The notes under the pieces are model-generated. The model had not been told where the DNA came from. It worked only from the letters and a program-made list of their open reading frames with translations, and ran no database searches. From Sphaerothrix gracilis (GTDB lineage: Bacteria > Cyanobacteriota > Cyanobacteriia > Phormidesmidales > Phormidesmidaceae): DNA of 64,000 bases. Positions 54,469 through 62,202 of this stretch are shown piece by piece (position 1 is the stretch's first letter; every line of letters starts with the position of its first letter). The translations under genes and the position numbers were made by a program. The stretch is from contig NZ_JASATW010000002.1 in the NCBI RefSeq assembly GCF_030405905.1, forward strand, positions 299,211 to 363,210, given 5' to 3'.

Positions 54469-55032
54469 ATGATTCCGGCTGTCGCCCAGACACTTGCGGA
54501 GGTTCTTACCAGCCGAACTTCCCTCATTAGCAAGGAACAAATCTCTTTTAATCCTCCCCAAGTCAATCAGGACAACCGGCCGGTGGTGAGCCTCTATTGC
54601 TATCACATCCAGCCGGGGTACGGGCAGCCTGCTATGCAGTCAGGCTTAGCCAGACTTGAAGATAGCGCTGACGGGTGGCTTAACCTACTTTTCTTGATCA
54701 GTGTTTCAGACTTCACGGCGTTAGGGGAGCAGCGGTTGCTCTCCGAGATTTTACTGCTGTTCTTAAACTGCCCATACTTACCGGAAGACGCTTTAGCGCC
54801 GCAGCTAAGAGGGCAGCCTGCGATACCTGTGCAGGTATCGATCAAGAGCGCTCTGGATGCCATGACGCTATGGACGGCGCTTGGCGTACCCTTGCGTCCG
54901 GCCCTTCATCTGCAGGTGACAGTCCCTTTAGGATCCTGTCCGCCTCTTTCAAAACAGGTATCGCAGGCGATCGCAGGGGTGACTCACCACACGGGTAACC
55001 CGTTGCCGGAACCCAAGGTTCTGGCTTTTTAA
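54469..55032 (+). CDS. DUF4255 (Pvc16-type) cap protein, short form
   Basis: 187 residues, only the N-terminal DUF4255 domain (SFNPPQVNQDNRPVVSLYCYHI, shortened here to VVSLYCYHI as key part; then DGWLNLLFLISVSDFTALGEQ). It lacks the Ig-like extension of the other DUF4255 protein. It is the first gene of the rightward eCIS operon, before the sheath. Some eCIS use two cap proteins, a cap and an adaptor; this could be one of such a pair. Confidence 0.85.
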   Translation: MIPAVAQTLAEVLTSRTSLISKEQISFNPPQVNQDNRPVVSLYCYHIQPGYGQPAMQSGLARLEDSADGWLNLLFLISVSDFTALGEQRLLSEILLLFLNCPYLPEDALAPQLRGQPAIPVQVSIKSALDAMTLWTALGVPLRPALHLQVTVPLGSCPPLSKQVSQAIAGVTHHTGNPLPEPKVLAF

Positions 55033-55095
55033 CCATTGGCTGCAATGGTTTATGAATTGCTTATTAACCCACTGGGTCAGGAGGATAAAAAAAGC

Positions 55096-56811
55096 ATGGC
55101 ATTGGATTATTTCGCCCCTGGGGTCTACGTCGAAGAGGTCGATCGCGGCAGTCGCCCGATTGAAGGGATTAGCATGAGCGTCGCCGGGTTTATTGGCTTC
55201 ACTGAAGATGTGCGCGGCGACGCCGAACTCTTCAAGCCCATGTTGATCACCAACTGGAGTCAGTACCTAGAGTATTATTCTCGGCCTGGCTCTGACGGAT
55301 TTACTGACTTTAACGCCTATTTACCTTTCGCCGTCCAAGGCTGGTTTCAAAATGGAGGTGGTCGCTGCTGGGTGGTCAGTATTGGGACCAAGCTACCGGG
55401 TACGCAGCCTCCTTCGGCTGAAGAGTTGGCCACCAAAGTCCTGACACCGGGAGGCAAGCCTTCTCTAAGCCTTAACCTGCAGGGATCTGGCAGCAATGAA
55501 ACTGGCACCCTGGCTCTGCCGCCCAGTAACGAAAGCCGCATCCTCGTTCAGGTAACTGAGAGCCATCCTAAGCTGGACGAAAACGCGGATGAAGATGCGG
55601 AGCCGCCGCTAGATACGGGTGAGTATTTTACGGTCAGCGTGCAGCAGGGCGGACGCGAAGTGGAGCGCTATGAGCACCTGACCATGAATCCCGAAGTGGA
55701 TACTGCGGTTGGTGACTACGCGGTGACGGCGCTGCAGGAGTCTGAATATCTGCAAATCGCCGATATTTCCCAGAACGGCCAGCCCCTCTCCCGCCGCCCG
55801 GCCAACGGCTACTACGAAGTGGCCCCGCCGCCTTACATTGCCCCCCCGGATCGCCTCCCCCGGGACGTGCAGGGAATGCGAGATGACCGGGAAGGTCTGC
55901 AGGGTCTGTTTGAAATTGACGAAGTGGCAATGGTGGCCTGCCCTGACCTGATGCGAGCCTACCAGGAAGGTCTGCTGGATATTGAACAGGTACACGGCAT
56001 TATGGAAATGATGCTGACCCTGTGCGAAAATTCCTTCCCCGGCCCCGCCTACCGCATGGCTGTCCTGGATTTGCCGCCCGTCAAGCTAGGCAAGAACGAC
56101 AACCAGGCCGTACCGCCCCAAGAGCAAAAGCCTCAGCACGCCGCCCAGTGGATTAAAACCTTTAACCGCCGCTCGATGTTCGGTGCGCTGTATTATCCCT
56201 GGATTCAGGTGGCCAATCCCCGCAACGGTGGCCGACCGCTGATGGTGCCCCCCTGCGGCCACATGATGGGCATCTGGTGCCGCACGGATGAGTCGCGCGG
56301 GGTGTTCAAAGCGCCTGCCAACGAAACGCCCAGAGGCGTTACGGGTCTAGCCTACGAAACCAACATGCGCGAGCAAGAACTGCTCAACCCCCTTGGCGTC
56401 AACTGCATCCGCAACTTTGCCAACTACAACCGAGGTATTAAGGTCTGGGGCGCTCGGACGCTGGTTGAGCCGGACAACATTCAGTGGCGCTATATCAGTG
56501 TGCGGCGACTGCTGAGCTATATCGAGAAGTCCATTGAAATCGGTACGCAGTGGGTCGTCTTTGAACCCAACGACATGGATCTGTGGGAGCGGGTGAAGCG
56601 TACCGTCAACAACTTCCTAGAGCGGTTGTGGCGAGAGGGCGCTTTGTTTGGCGGCGCGCCGTCTGAGGCGTTTTACGTCAAGTGCGACGGAGAACTCAAT
56701 ACCCACGAAACCATGATGATGGGTCGGCTATATGTAGAAGTCGGCGTTTGCCCTGTCCGTCCGGCTGAATTTGTCATCTTCCGCATTAGCCAGTGGGCAC
56801 CGAATCAGTAA
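55096..56811 (+). CDS. eCIS contractile sheath protein (phage tail sheath family)
   Basis: 571 residues from the ATG at 55096, set by AGGAGG about ten bases upstream. It opens with YFAPGVYVEEVDRGSRPIEG, the classical phage-tail-sheath N-terminus that reaches to the next subunit. The C-terminal domain includes GVNCIRNFANYNRGIKVWGAR and TLVEPDNIQWRYISVRRLLSYIEKS, conserved across T4 gp18-like proteins. It should form the outer contractile cylinder. Only one sheath gene is present here, unlike Photorhabdus with three. Confidence 0.94.
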   Translation: MALDYFAPGVYVEEVDRGSRPIEGISMSVAGFIGFTEDVRGDAELFKPMLITNWSQYLEYYSRPGSDGFTDFNAYLPFAVQGWFQNGGGRCWVVSIGTKLPGTQPPSAEELATKVLTPGGKPSLSLNLQGSGSNETGTLALPPSNESRILVQVTESHPKLDENADEDAEPPLDTGEYFTVSVQQGGREVERYEHLTMNPEVDTAVGDYAVTALQESEYLQIADISQNGQPLSRRPANGYYEVAPPPYIAPPDRLPRDVQGMRDDREGLQGLFEIDEVAMVACPDLMRAYQEGLLDIEQVHGIMEMMLTLCENSFPGPAYRMAVLDLPPVKLGKNDNQAVPPQEQKPQHAAQWIKTFNRRSMFGALYYPWIQVANPRNGGRPLMVPPCGHMMGIWCRTDESRGVFKAPANETPRGVTGLAYETNMREQELLNPLGVNCIRNFANYNRGIKVWGARTLVEPDNIQWRYISVRRLLSYIEKSIEIGTQWVVFEPNDMDLWERVKRTVNNFLERLWREGALFGGAPSEAFYVKCDGELNTHETMMMGRLYVEVGVCPVRPAEFVIFRISQWAPNQ

Positions 56812-56838
56812 GCCAACGCCTTGTTCTACAAGCGGTGG

Positions 56839-56893
56839 GTAGGTTGGGCGGAGCGATCGCAAGCTAGATTTCATCAAGCTCCACCCGACCTAC
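56839..56893. repeat. Long inverted repeat between sheath and tube genes
   Basis: GTAGGTTGGGCGGAGC (56839-56854) pairs with AGCTCCACCCGACCTAC (56877-56893) with two mismatches that would be G-U pairs in RNA. Elements of this GTAGGTTGGG type occur between genes in many cyanobacteria. It lies between sheath and first tube and could weaken read-through or stabilise an mRNA end. Confidence 0.7.
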
Positions 56894-57012
56894 AGAAAAT
56901 CCATATTCAAAGAAATGCGAAGTACGCGGTGCGTCATGCGCTGTGTGGCACACCCTACAAAGTATCTACATTTGATCTATTGACCTATAGCTGTGCTTGA
57001 GGAGCAGTAACA

Positions 57013-57486
57013 ATGGCTGATCTCAGACCTATCCCAACTAGTCGATTCTACGTAGAATTTGACGGTCTGACCGAAAAGATGATCAAAAGCGTCACCGAGG
57101 TGACTTTCACCGGACAAACTGCCGGACACGAAAAGCCCCTCGCTTCTACCAAAAGCGGTAAAACCCTGTGGCAGTCAACCTCTGCCGGCTTTGAAGAAAA
57201 CCCCAATTTCACCATTGAAACCTTTCTCTGTGAGGGAGATTTGGACTGGTACAACTGGATGAAAGCCACCATGCCCAAAAGTGAGGGTGGCGACGGCAAG
57301 TGGTCTGACAACCGCAAGAACGGCTCCATTGTCGGCTATGACGCGGGCGATGAAGAAATCCTGCGCTGGAACATCACTAACGCCTGGATCAAAACTTACA
57401 AGGTTTCTGATCTTGCTGCCGATAGCAAAGACTTAGCCACCGAAACCTTTGAAATGGTTTGTGAGCAAATCAACCGGACAAAATAG
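57013..57486 (+). CDS. eCIS inner tube protein (T4 gp19 family), first copy
   Basis: 157 residues. TSRFYVEFDGLTEKMIKSVTE, then FLCEGDLDWYNWMKATM and NGSIVGYDAGDEEILRWNI, is the phage tail-tube (PF06841) fold. GAGGAG eight bases before the ATG gives a strong ribosome binding site, as expected for a subunit needed in many copies. It is the best candidate for the main tube protein (Pvc1 type). Confidence 0.92.
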   Translation: MADLRPIPTSRFYVEFDGLTEKMIKSVTEVTFTGQTAGHEKPLASTKSGKTLWQSTSAGFEENPNFTIETFLCEGDLDWYNWMKATMPKSEGGDGKWSDNRKNGSIVGYDAGDEEILRWNITNAWIKTYKVSDLAADSKDLATETFEMVCEQINRTK

Positions 57487-57529
57487 CCTTGGGCTAAAAG
57501 CGCCTTAATCTGAAACGAGGAACATTGCC

Positions 57530-58012
57530 ATGCCAGACAGTAATGATTTCAACGTATTAGCCTGCTCTAAGTTTTATGTGTCCTTTGATGGCCTAGAAGA
57601 TCTGCTGGTGAAAAAAGTCAGCGGGATTGAAATTAAGCTGGCGACCGCAGGAGACGCCAAGCCTTTCGGCGTCGGTAAGGGCGGTAAGAGCACCATGCAG
57701 GCCACCGTCACCGGCATTGAAAACGGCAAAATCACCATTGAGTATGTAGATACGGTGGAAGACGATCGCCTGATGAAGTGGTACGAAGACTTCCACTCTG
57801 AACCGATCAAGGGCGGCGGGTCCGCAGCCAAAGGTCAGCTCAAAACCGGCTCCATCGTACTCTATAACCAGGGTGGGGATGAGGCTGCTCGCTGGGATCT
57901 AACCGGCGTTGCCCCGGCTAGCTACAAGTCATCTAAGTTTGAAGCCGGAGCCACCGATCTCGCCACAGAAACCGTTGAGATTGTCTATCACTCGATTCAC
58001 CGGGTTAAATAA
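57530..58012 (+). CDS. eCIS tube-family protein, second copy
   Basis: 160 residues with the same fold: CSKFYVSFDGLEDLLVKKVSG and GSIVLYNQGGDEAARWDLTG. It has GAGGA nine bases upstream. It is similar in layout to the first copy but clearly diverged; the conserved pieces are at the same positions. It may be a second tube subunit or a tube-like terminator. Confidence 0.9.
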   Translation: MPDSNDFNVLACSKFYVSFDGLEDLLVKKVSGIEIKLATAGDAKPFGVGKGGKSTMQATVTGIENGKITIEYVDTVEDDRLMKWYEDFHSEPIKGGGSAAKGQLKTGSIVLYNQGGDEAARWDLTGVAPASYKSSKFEAGATDLATETVEIVYHSIHRVK

Positions 58013-58059
58013 CAGGTAGTGGGCACTGCCCACCTGCTGATTCGTTGAGAGGTGTCGTT

Positions 58060-58551
58060 GTGGCTGAAGACAAGTCTTACGAAGTCATTACCTCTTCGCG
58101 CTTCTATTTGGAGATTCATCTAGACGGCAGCGATGAGCGCATTGACGGCTATTTTATGGACTGTCAGGGATTTAAGCGATCGCAGGAGGTGATTGAGCTC
58201 TGTGAGGTCACACCTCAGAAATGGGGAAAAAATGGTACGCCGCGCGGACGCATGGTACGGGTGAAAATGCCCGGCAATATGAAAAGCGAAAATATCATGC
58301 TGAAGCGAGGCATGACCATCTCCAAAGCCATGTGGGACTGGTTTGCCGCTGTTGAGGAAGGCAAGTGGTCGGAGCAGCGACGCGACGGCGATCTGACCCT
58401 CTACGATCAGGCGGCGGAAGAATCAGTGCGCTTTCGCTTCAGCGGCGCTTGGCCAGTCAGCTACAAAATTTCCGATGTTAAAGCCGACAGCAAAGAGTTT
58501 GAGCTAGAGGAAGTGGAGCTGTCAGTCGATGAATTCAAGCGGGTGAAATAA
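58060..58551 (+). CDS. eCIS tube-family protein, third copy
   Basis: 163 residues from the GTG at 58060, which has GAGAGG upstream (a TTG at 58045 is in frame but less suited). SSRFYLEIHLDGSDERIDGYFMD, then KRGMTISKAMWDWFAAVEEG and GDLTLYDQAAEESVRFRFSG, is the tube fold. The KRGMT motif resembles the fourth copy's KRGIT and is typical of tube-initiator proteins next to the baseplate. The GTG start may keep its level lower. Confidence 0.88.
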   Translation: MAEDKSYEVITSSRFYLEIHLDGSDERIDGYFMDCQGFKRSQEVIELCEVTPQKWGKNGTPRGRMVRVKMPGNMKSENIMLKRGMTISKAMWDWFAAVEEGKWSEQRRDGDLTLYDQAAEESVRFRFSGAWPVSYKISDVKADSKEFELEEVELSVDEFKRVK

Positions 58552-58554
58552 GGG

Positions 58555-58896
58555 ATGCAGACGGAGTTCGAGTTCATGCTGCCCAAAGGCTATCTAGATG
58601 CTGAAGGCAACGTACATCGCAAAGGCGTGATGCGGTTGGCTACCGCGATGGATGAAATTACGCCGCTGCGGGATGTGCGCGTGAAGTCAAATCCGGCCTA
58701 TGCCACTGTGATCATTTTGGCCCGCGTGATTACTCAGCTAGGGGCTTTAGACGAAGTGAACCCTACCGTAATTGAGCGGCTGTTTGCCTGCGACTTAAAC
58801 TATCTGCAGAAGTTTTATCGCCATATTAATGAGCTGGAAGAGGCTAATCTCTCCGAGCCGGTCACGCCCGCACCCGCGCCCTCGTCTGAATCTTAA
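58555..58896 (+). CDS. eCIS tail-assembly-type protein, first copy
   Basis: 113 residues. It begins FEFMLPKGYLDAEGNVHRKG and has a helical core (VIERLFACDLNYLQKFYRHIN), the layout of phage tail-assembly (gp41-like) proteins in eCIS clusters. It ends with a Pro-rich tail. The ATG is three bases after the third tube gene. A close relative follows. Confidence 0.8.
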   Translation: MQTEFEFMLPKGYLDAEGNVHRKGVMRLATAMDEITPLRDVRVKSNPAYATVIILARVITQLGALDEVNPTVIERLFACDLNYLQKFYRHINELEEANLSEPVTPAPAPSSES

Positions 58897-58989
58897 AACG
58901 AGGGCAGAGGGGGGCATATCCCTACCACGAGCGTCTTTGATTTTGAACTGCGTAACGCCTAAAACTGATAGCCCTTTGCCTGAAGAACG

Positions 58990-59367
58990 ATGACCCCTCT
59001 AGATCTAGTTACCGAATTTGAATTCACCCTGCCGAGGGGGCTGCTAGATGAATCTGGGCAGATTCATCAGCAGGGCAAAATGCGGCTAGCCACCGGACGC
59101 GATGAGCTTGTAGCTCAGCGCGATCGCCGCGCAGCTGACCTTCCCGGCTACCTCAGCCTAGTTCTACTCTCCCAGGTCATCACTCAGCTTGGCACCCTGC
59201 CTCAGGTACAGGCCGAGCAGCTCGAAAATCTGTTCACTCAGGACCTAGCCTATCTCAAAGAGTTTTACAACCGCGTCAATCAGCAGGGGGACGCTCACAT
59301 TCCGGCGCAGTGTCCTCAGTGTGGGAATGCCTTCGAGGTGGAGCTGGCCCTGTCGGGGGAGTCGTAA
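58990..59367 (+). CDS. eCIS tail-assembly-type protein with CxxC ending
   Basis: 125 residues, a paralogue of the previous gene: FEFTLPRGLLDESGQIHQQGKM matches FEFMLPKGYLDAEGNVHRKG position by position, and the helical core QLENLFTQDLAYLKEFYNRVN matches too. It adds a C-terminal AQCPQCGNAFEVEL that looks like half a zinc ribbon, absent from the first copy. It may be assembled into the baseplate or act as chaperone. The DUF6760 gene overlaps its 3' end in the -1 frame. Confidence 0.82.
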   Translation: MTPLDLVTEFEFTLPRGLLDESGQIHQQGKMRLATGRDELVAQRDRRAADLPGYLSLVLLSQVITQLGTLPQVQAEQLENLFTQDLAYLKEFYNRVNQQGDAHIPAQCPQCGNAFEVELALSGES

Positions 59368-59519
59368 GCTACCCCTCAGATCAACTCCACGAGGAGGTAG
59401 CCTACATTGCCCTACATTTTCACTGGTCTTTGGAGGAGATTTTAAGTTTAGTCAACAGCGATCGCCGCCGCTGGGTGAGTGAAATCCAGGCCGTTCGGCA
59501 GCAGTTAGCTCAGCAATAG
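59310..59519 (+). CDS. DUF6760 small eCIS protein, overlapping start
   Basis: 69 residues if it starts at GTG 59310 (GTG 59319 also possible). The part from SYPSDQLHEEVAYIALHFHW to the DRRRW near the end is the DUF6760 pattern found in eCIS clusters. There is no ATG and no good ribosome binding site. The first 19 codons overlap the CxxC coding of the gene before in the -1 frame. It could start at a GTG or be made as a -1 frameshift extension of the upstream protein. Confidence 0.75.
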   Translation: MSSVWECLRGGAGPVGGVVSYPSDQLHEEVAYIALHFHWSLEEILSLVNSDRRRWVSEIQAVRQQLAQQ

Positions 59520-59537
59520 CGGTGCAGGAGGGAAGAT

Positions 59538-61238
59538 ATGGCATTTCGGTTTCTCAGACGGGCTTTTAGCCACACCGTCATTGTCACTAGCCTAGTGATT
59601 ACGGGGGGTGTGGTGCTGATTCGCTTTTTTGGCGCGCTGGAGGGGTTAGAGCTAGGGGCTTACGATCGCTTTATCCGCTGGAAGCCTGATGAGGGAATGG
59701 ACGAACGACTGCTGGTGGTCGGCATCACCGAAGAAGACATTCAGCAGCGCCAAGAACTGCCCCTGCACGACGGTACCCTGGCCGACCTACTAGTCAAGCT
59801 GGAAAGCTATGAGCCGCGGGTGATTGGGGTAGATATTGGTCGCGATATTCCCCAAGGGCCAGCCGAAGGCCGCGATCGCATGTTGCAGGTCATGCAGAAC
59901 AATGAAAATATTATTGTGGCCTGTCTGCTGAGCAACCCTGATTTTCCGGGAGTGCCGCCGCCAGAAGGGATTCCCGATACTCAAGTAGGCTTTGCTGAGC
60001 TGCCCCAGGATCCTGGCGGTGTGGTGCGCCGCAGCATTTTGCTGTCAGTGCCCTATCTGCTGGAGGATTCAGTAGTCGAATCTCACTACTGCAATACGCC
60101 GAATGTGCCGCTGGGCAAAGACTTTCCCCTGCCCCAGGAGTCCCTGGCTTTTCTGCTGTCGCTAATTTATCTAGAAGGCGAAGGCATCATTGCCGACCAA
60201 ACCGAATACGGTGAGGTGCTGATTGGTGATACGGTGCTCTCCCCCATCAGCCTGACGTTTGGCGGCTATGCTTATTCCGACGCAGGGTATGACCTGATGC
60301 TTAACTACCGCTCTGCCCGCAGTGCCGTAGAGCAGGTGAGTCTGTCGCAGGTGCTCAACGATGAGGTGGATCCGGCCCTGATTCGCGATCGCGTTGTGCT
60401 GATTGGCTATACTTCTCAGGTAGAAAAGGACGTTTTCATTACGCCTTATCTGGCCGCTCAGGAAAATTTACGAGAGATGGCGGGCGTGGTTGTGCACGCT
60501 CAGGCAGTCAGTCAAATCATCAGCGCCGTCTTAGACGGGCGACCTTTGATTTGGGCCTTGCCGGAAATAGTCGAAATTCTGTGGATTTGGGTCTGGGCCT
60601 TTTTAGGAGGTCTGCTGGCCCTCTGGACCCAGCGCTCCTGGCAGTTTTTCCTCAGCGAGGGCGCGGCGATAATTTTTGGTGTCGGCTTGGCCTATGTGCT
60701 GTTTTTACAAGGCGGCTGGCTCCCTGTCGTACCGTCAACGCTAGTATTGGTGCTGACGGCGTTGGGAACTAAACTGGTCGATCAGGCCAATAAGGGGGGC
60801 TATACCCAAGCCATCTATGAGCAGCTCAAAGAGCAGCTACGCGGTCGTTCAGAAGTCAGTCACAAGCAGCGGCGAATTGACTATCTAGAAGATTTGGTGC
60901 AGCGGGCAAGGGCCATTCGTCAGGGCAGCGATGCGGCCCAACTGGCTCAGACAGAGCCAACAGAGGGGCCGCTAGATATGCAAAACCCACAGATGCAGGC
61001 AATCTACGAGCAGCTTAAGGCGCAAGCAGAGGCTGATTTGCGGCAGGAGCAGCAAACTGCTGTCCCCGCAGCGCCGACCAACACGCTGCAGGAAAAGCGC
61101 ATCCACGATTTACTTAGTCGCGCTCAGGCGCTGAGAACGCCGTCCTCTGCAGCTTATTTGGCGACCCCAACTCAAACGGAGGCCGACCCCGACGTGGCCG
61201 CAGCGGATGAACCTGCCGATCGCAGCCAGGAGTTTTAA
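59538..61238 (+). CDS. CHASE2-domain membrane protein inside the eCIS locus
   Basis: 566 residues. An N-terminal helix (VIVTSLVITGGVVLIRFF) is followed by an extracytoplasmic CHASE2 sensor domain (ERLLVVGITEEDIQ, then RVIGVDIGRDIP and RDRVVLIGYTSQVEKDVFITP). Three helices follow (about 335-410), then a cytoplasmic helical tail with two similar segments starting at residues 424 and 487 (QAIYEQLK in both). There is no kinase, cyclase or other output domain. CAGGAGG eight bases upstream gives a strong start. In this setting it may sense an outside signal or tether the particle to a membrane. Role inferred. Confidence 0.88.
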   Translation: MAFRFLRRAFSHTVIVTSLVITGGVVLIRFFGALEGLELGAYDRFIRWKPDEGMDERLLVVGITEEDIQQRQELPLHDGTLADLLVKLESYEPRVIGVDIGRDIPQGPAEGRDRMLQVMQNNENIIVACLLSNPDFPGVPPPEGIPDTQVGFAELPQDPGGVVRRSILLSVPYLLEDSVVESHYCNTPNVPLGKDFPLPQESLAFLLSLIYLEGEGIIADQTEYGEVLIGDTVLSPISLTFGGYAYSDAGYDLMLNYRSARSAVEQVSLSQVLNDEVDPALIRDRVVLIGYTSQVEKDVFITPYLAAQENLREMAGVVVHAQAVSQIISAVLDGRPLIWALPEIVEILWIWVWAFLGGLLALWTQRSWQFFLSEGAAIIFGVGLAYVLFLQGGWLPVVPSTLVLVLTALGTKLVDQANKGGYTQAIYEQLKEQLRGRSEVSHKQRRIDYLEDLVQRARAIRQGSDAAQLAQTEPTEGPLDMQNPQMQAIYEQLKAQAEADLRQEQQTAVPAAPTNTLQEKRIHDLLSRAQALRTPSSAAYLATPTQTEADPDVAAADEPADRSQEF

Positions 61239-61357
61239 CATCCGGAATGGATGCTTGAATTAAGGTAGAAATAACCAGGCGCTTGAGTATTCTCTGCCCT
61301 GGCTGGCTATTTAATTTTGATAGTCTCTCTCACTGATATTGCTGAAGAAACCGTCTC

Positions 61358-61636
61358 GTGTCACCCGCTAACTCAGGCTCACTCAACCGCCAGATTCAGT
61401 CAGCTCGGCATGAAACCATACCGAGGATAGTTCACTATGGTGGGCCATCCGGTCTAGCCGCGCCGCTGTCTGTACAAAATTATCTTGCAGATACAGACCA
61501 AGCCGCGATCGCTCAGCTAGCGGCAGAGCTGTTGGCCGATCCGCTAGCCGTTGAACAGCTAAGCGAACGAGTTTTTGAGCTGCTTCAAGCAGAATTGCAC
61601 TATGCCCAAGAACGTTGTCGAGGCTATGGCAGGTAG
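61358..61636 (+). CDS. Small helical eCIS-associated protein
   Basis: 92 residues from the GTG at 61358. The N-terminal part is polar with a PRIVHYGGPSGL segment. The C-terminal half is helical, acidic and Leu-rich (AIAQLAAELLADPLAVEQLS, then FELLQAELHYAQERCRGYGR). The last seven residues resemble small proteins that precede the tube-initiator gene in other eCIS. It ends six bases before the fourth tube gene's ATG, so they are coupled. Confidence 0.65.
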   Translation: MSPANSGSLNRQIQSARHETIPRIVHYGGPSGLAAPLSVQNYLADTDQAAIAQLAAELLADPLAVEQLSERVFELLQAELHYAQERCRGYGR

Positions 61637-61641
61637 GAACT

Positions 61642-62160
61642 ATGGCAGATGATCCAATCTACGAACTGAATTACGTCAGTGCTAACCGCTTCTATGTAGA
61701 GATGGATAGCAGTCTCAGCGCCTCCTTTAGCGAATGCTCTGGTTTAGACATCCAGATCGATAAGGAAACTTACTTTGAAGGGGGTGTCAATGAGCAGCAG
61801 CGCATTTTTCTCAAGCAGGCGAAATTTGGTGATCTGACGCTTAAGCGGGGCATCACCGACGATTTGACCTTTTGGAACTGGATCAATTCGGTGCTACAGC
61901 CGGGCAAGGCGGAGCGGCGCAATATTAACGTCTTGGTGTTTAACCAGGCTGGGGAAACAATGCAGGCTTGGACGCTGATTGGCGCGGTGCCGGTGGGGTG
62001 GAAAACGCCTTCCTTGCAGGCCAGCGGCAGCGCAGTTGCAATTGAGGAACTGACTTTGGCCTATGAAGGGGTGAAGGTGGTGGCCAAATCTGGCGGTGGT
62101 GGCGCAGAAACCGGCATCAAGCGCGATAGCACTGGCTATTTTTCGGCCTCTAATTCTTGA
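61642..62160 (+). CDS. eCIS tube-family protein, fourth copy (initiator-like)
   Basis: 172 residues from the ATG at 61642 with AGGA five bases upstream. SANRFYVEMDSSLSASFSEC, then FGDLTLKRGITDDLTFWNW, is the tube fold. The KRGITDD loop and the hydrophobic C-terminal run resemble Pvc5-type proteins that join tube to spike. It stands after the CHASE2 gene, apart from the other three copies. Confidence 0.9.
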   Translation: MADDPIYELNYVSANRFYVEMDSSLSASFSECSGLDIQIDKETYFEGGVNEQQRIFLKQAKFGDLTLKRGITDDLTFWNWINSVLQPGKAERRNINVLVFNQAGETMQAWTLIGAVPVGWKTPSLQASGSAVAIEELTLAYEGVKVVAKSGGGGAETGIKRDSTGYFSASNS

Positions 62161-62202
62161 GGTATGCCGTAGAACCAACGCGAACAGGATTCTTTTTAAG
62201 TT

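Noticed and set aside
59340..59367. Classic slippery heptamer for the DUF6760 overlap
   Set aside because: G GGG GAG allows re-pairing in the P site but not in the A site, so a standard X XXY YYZ signal is not present.
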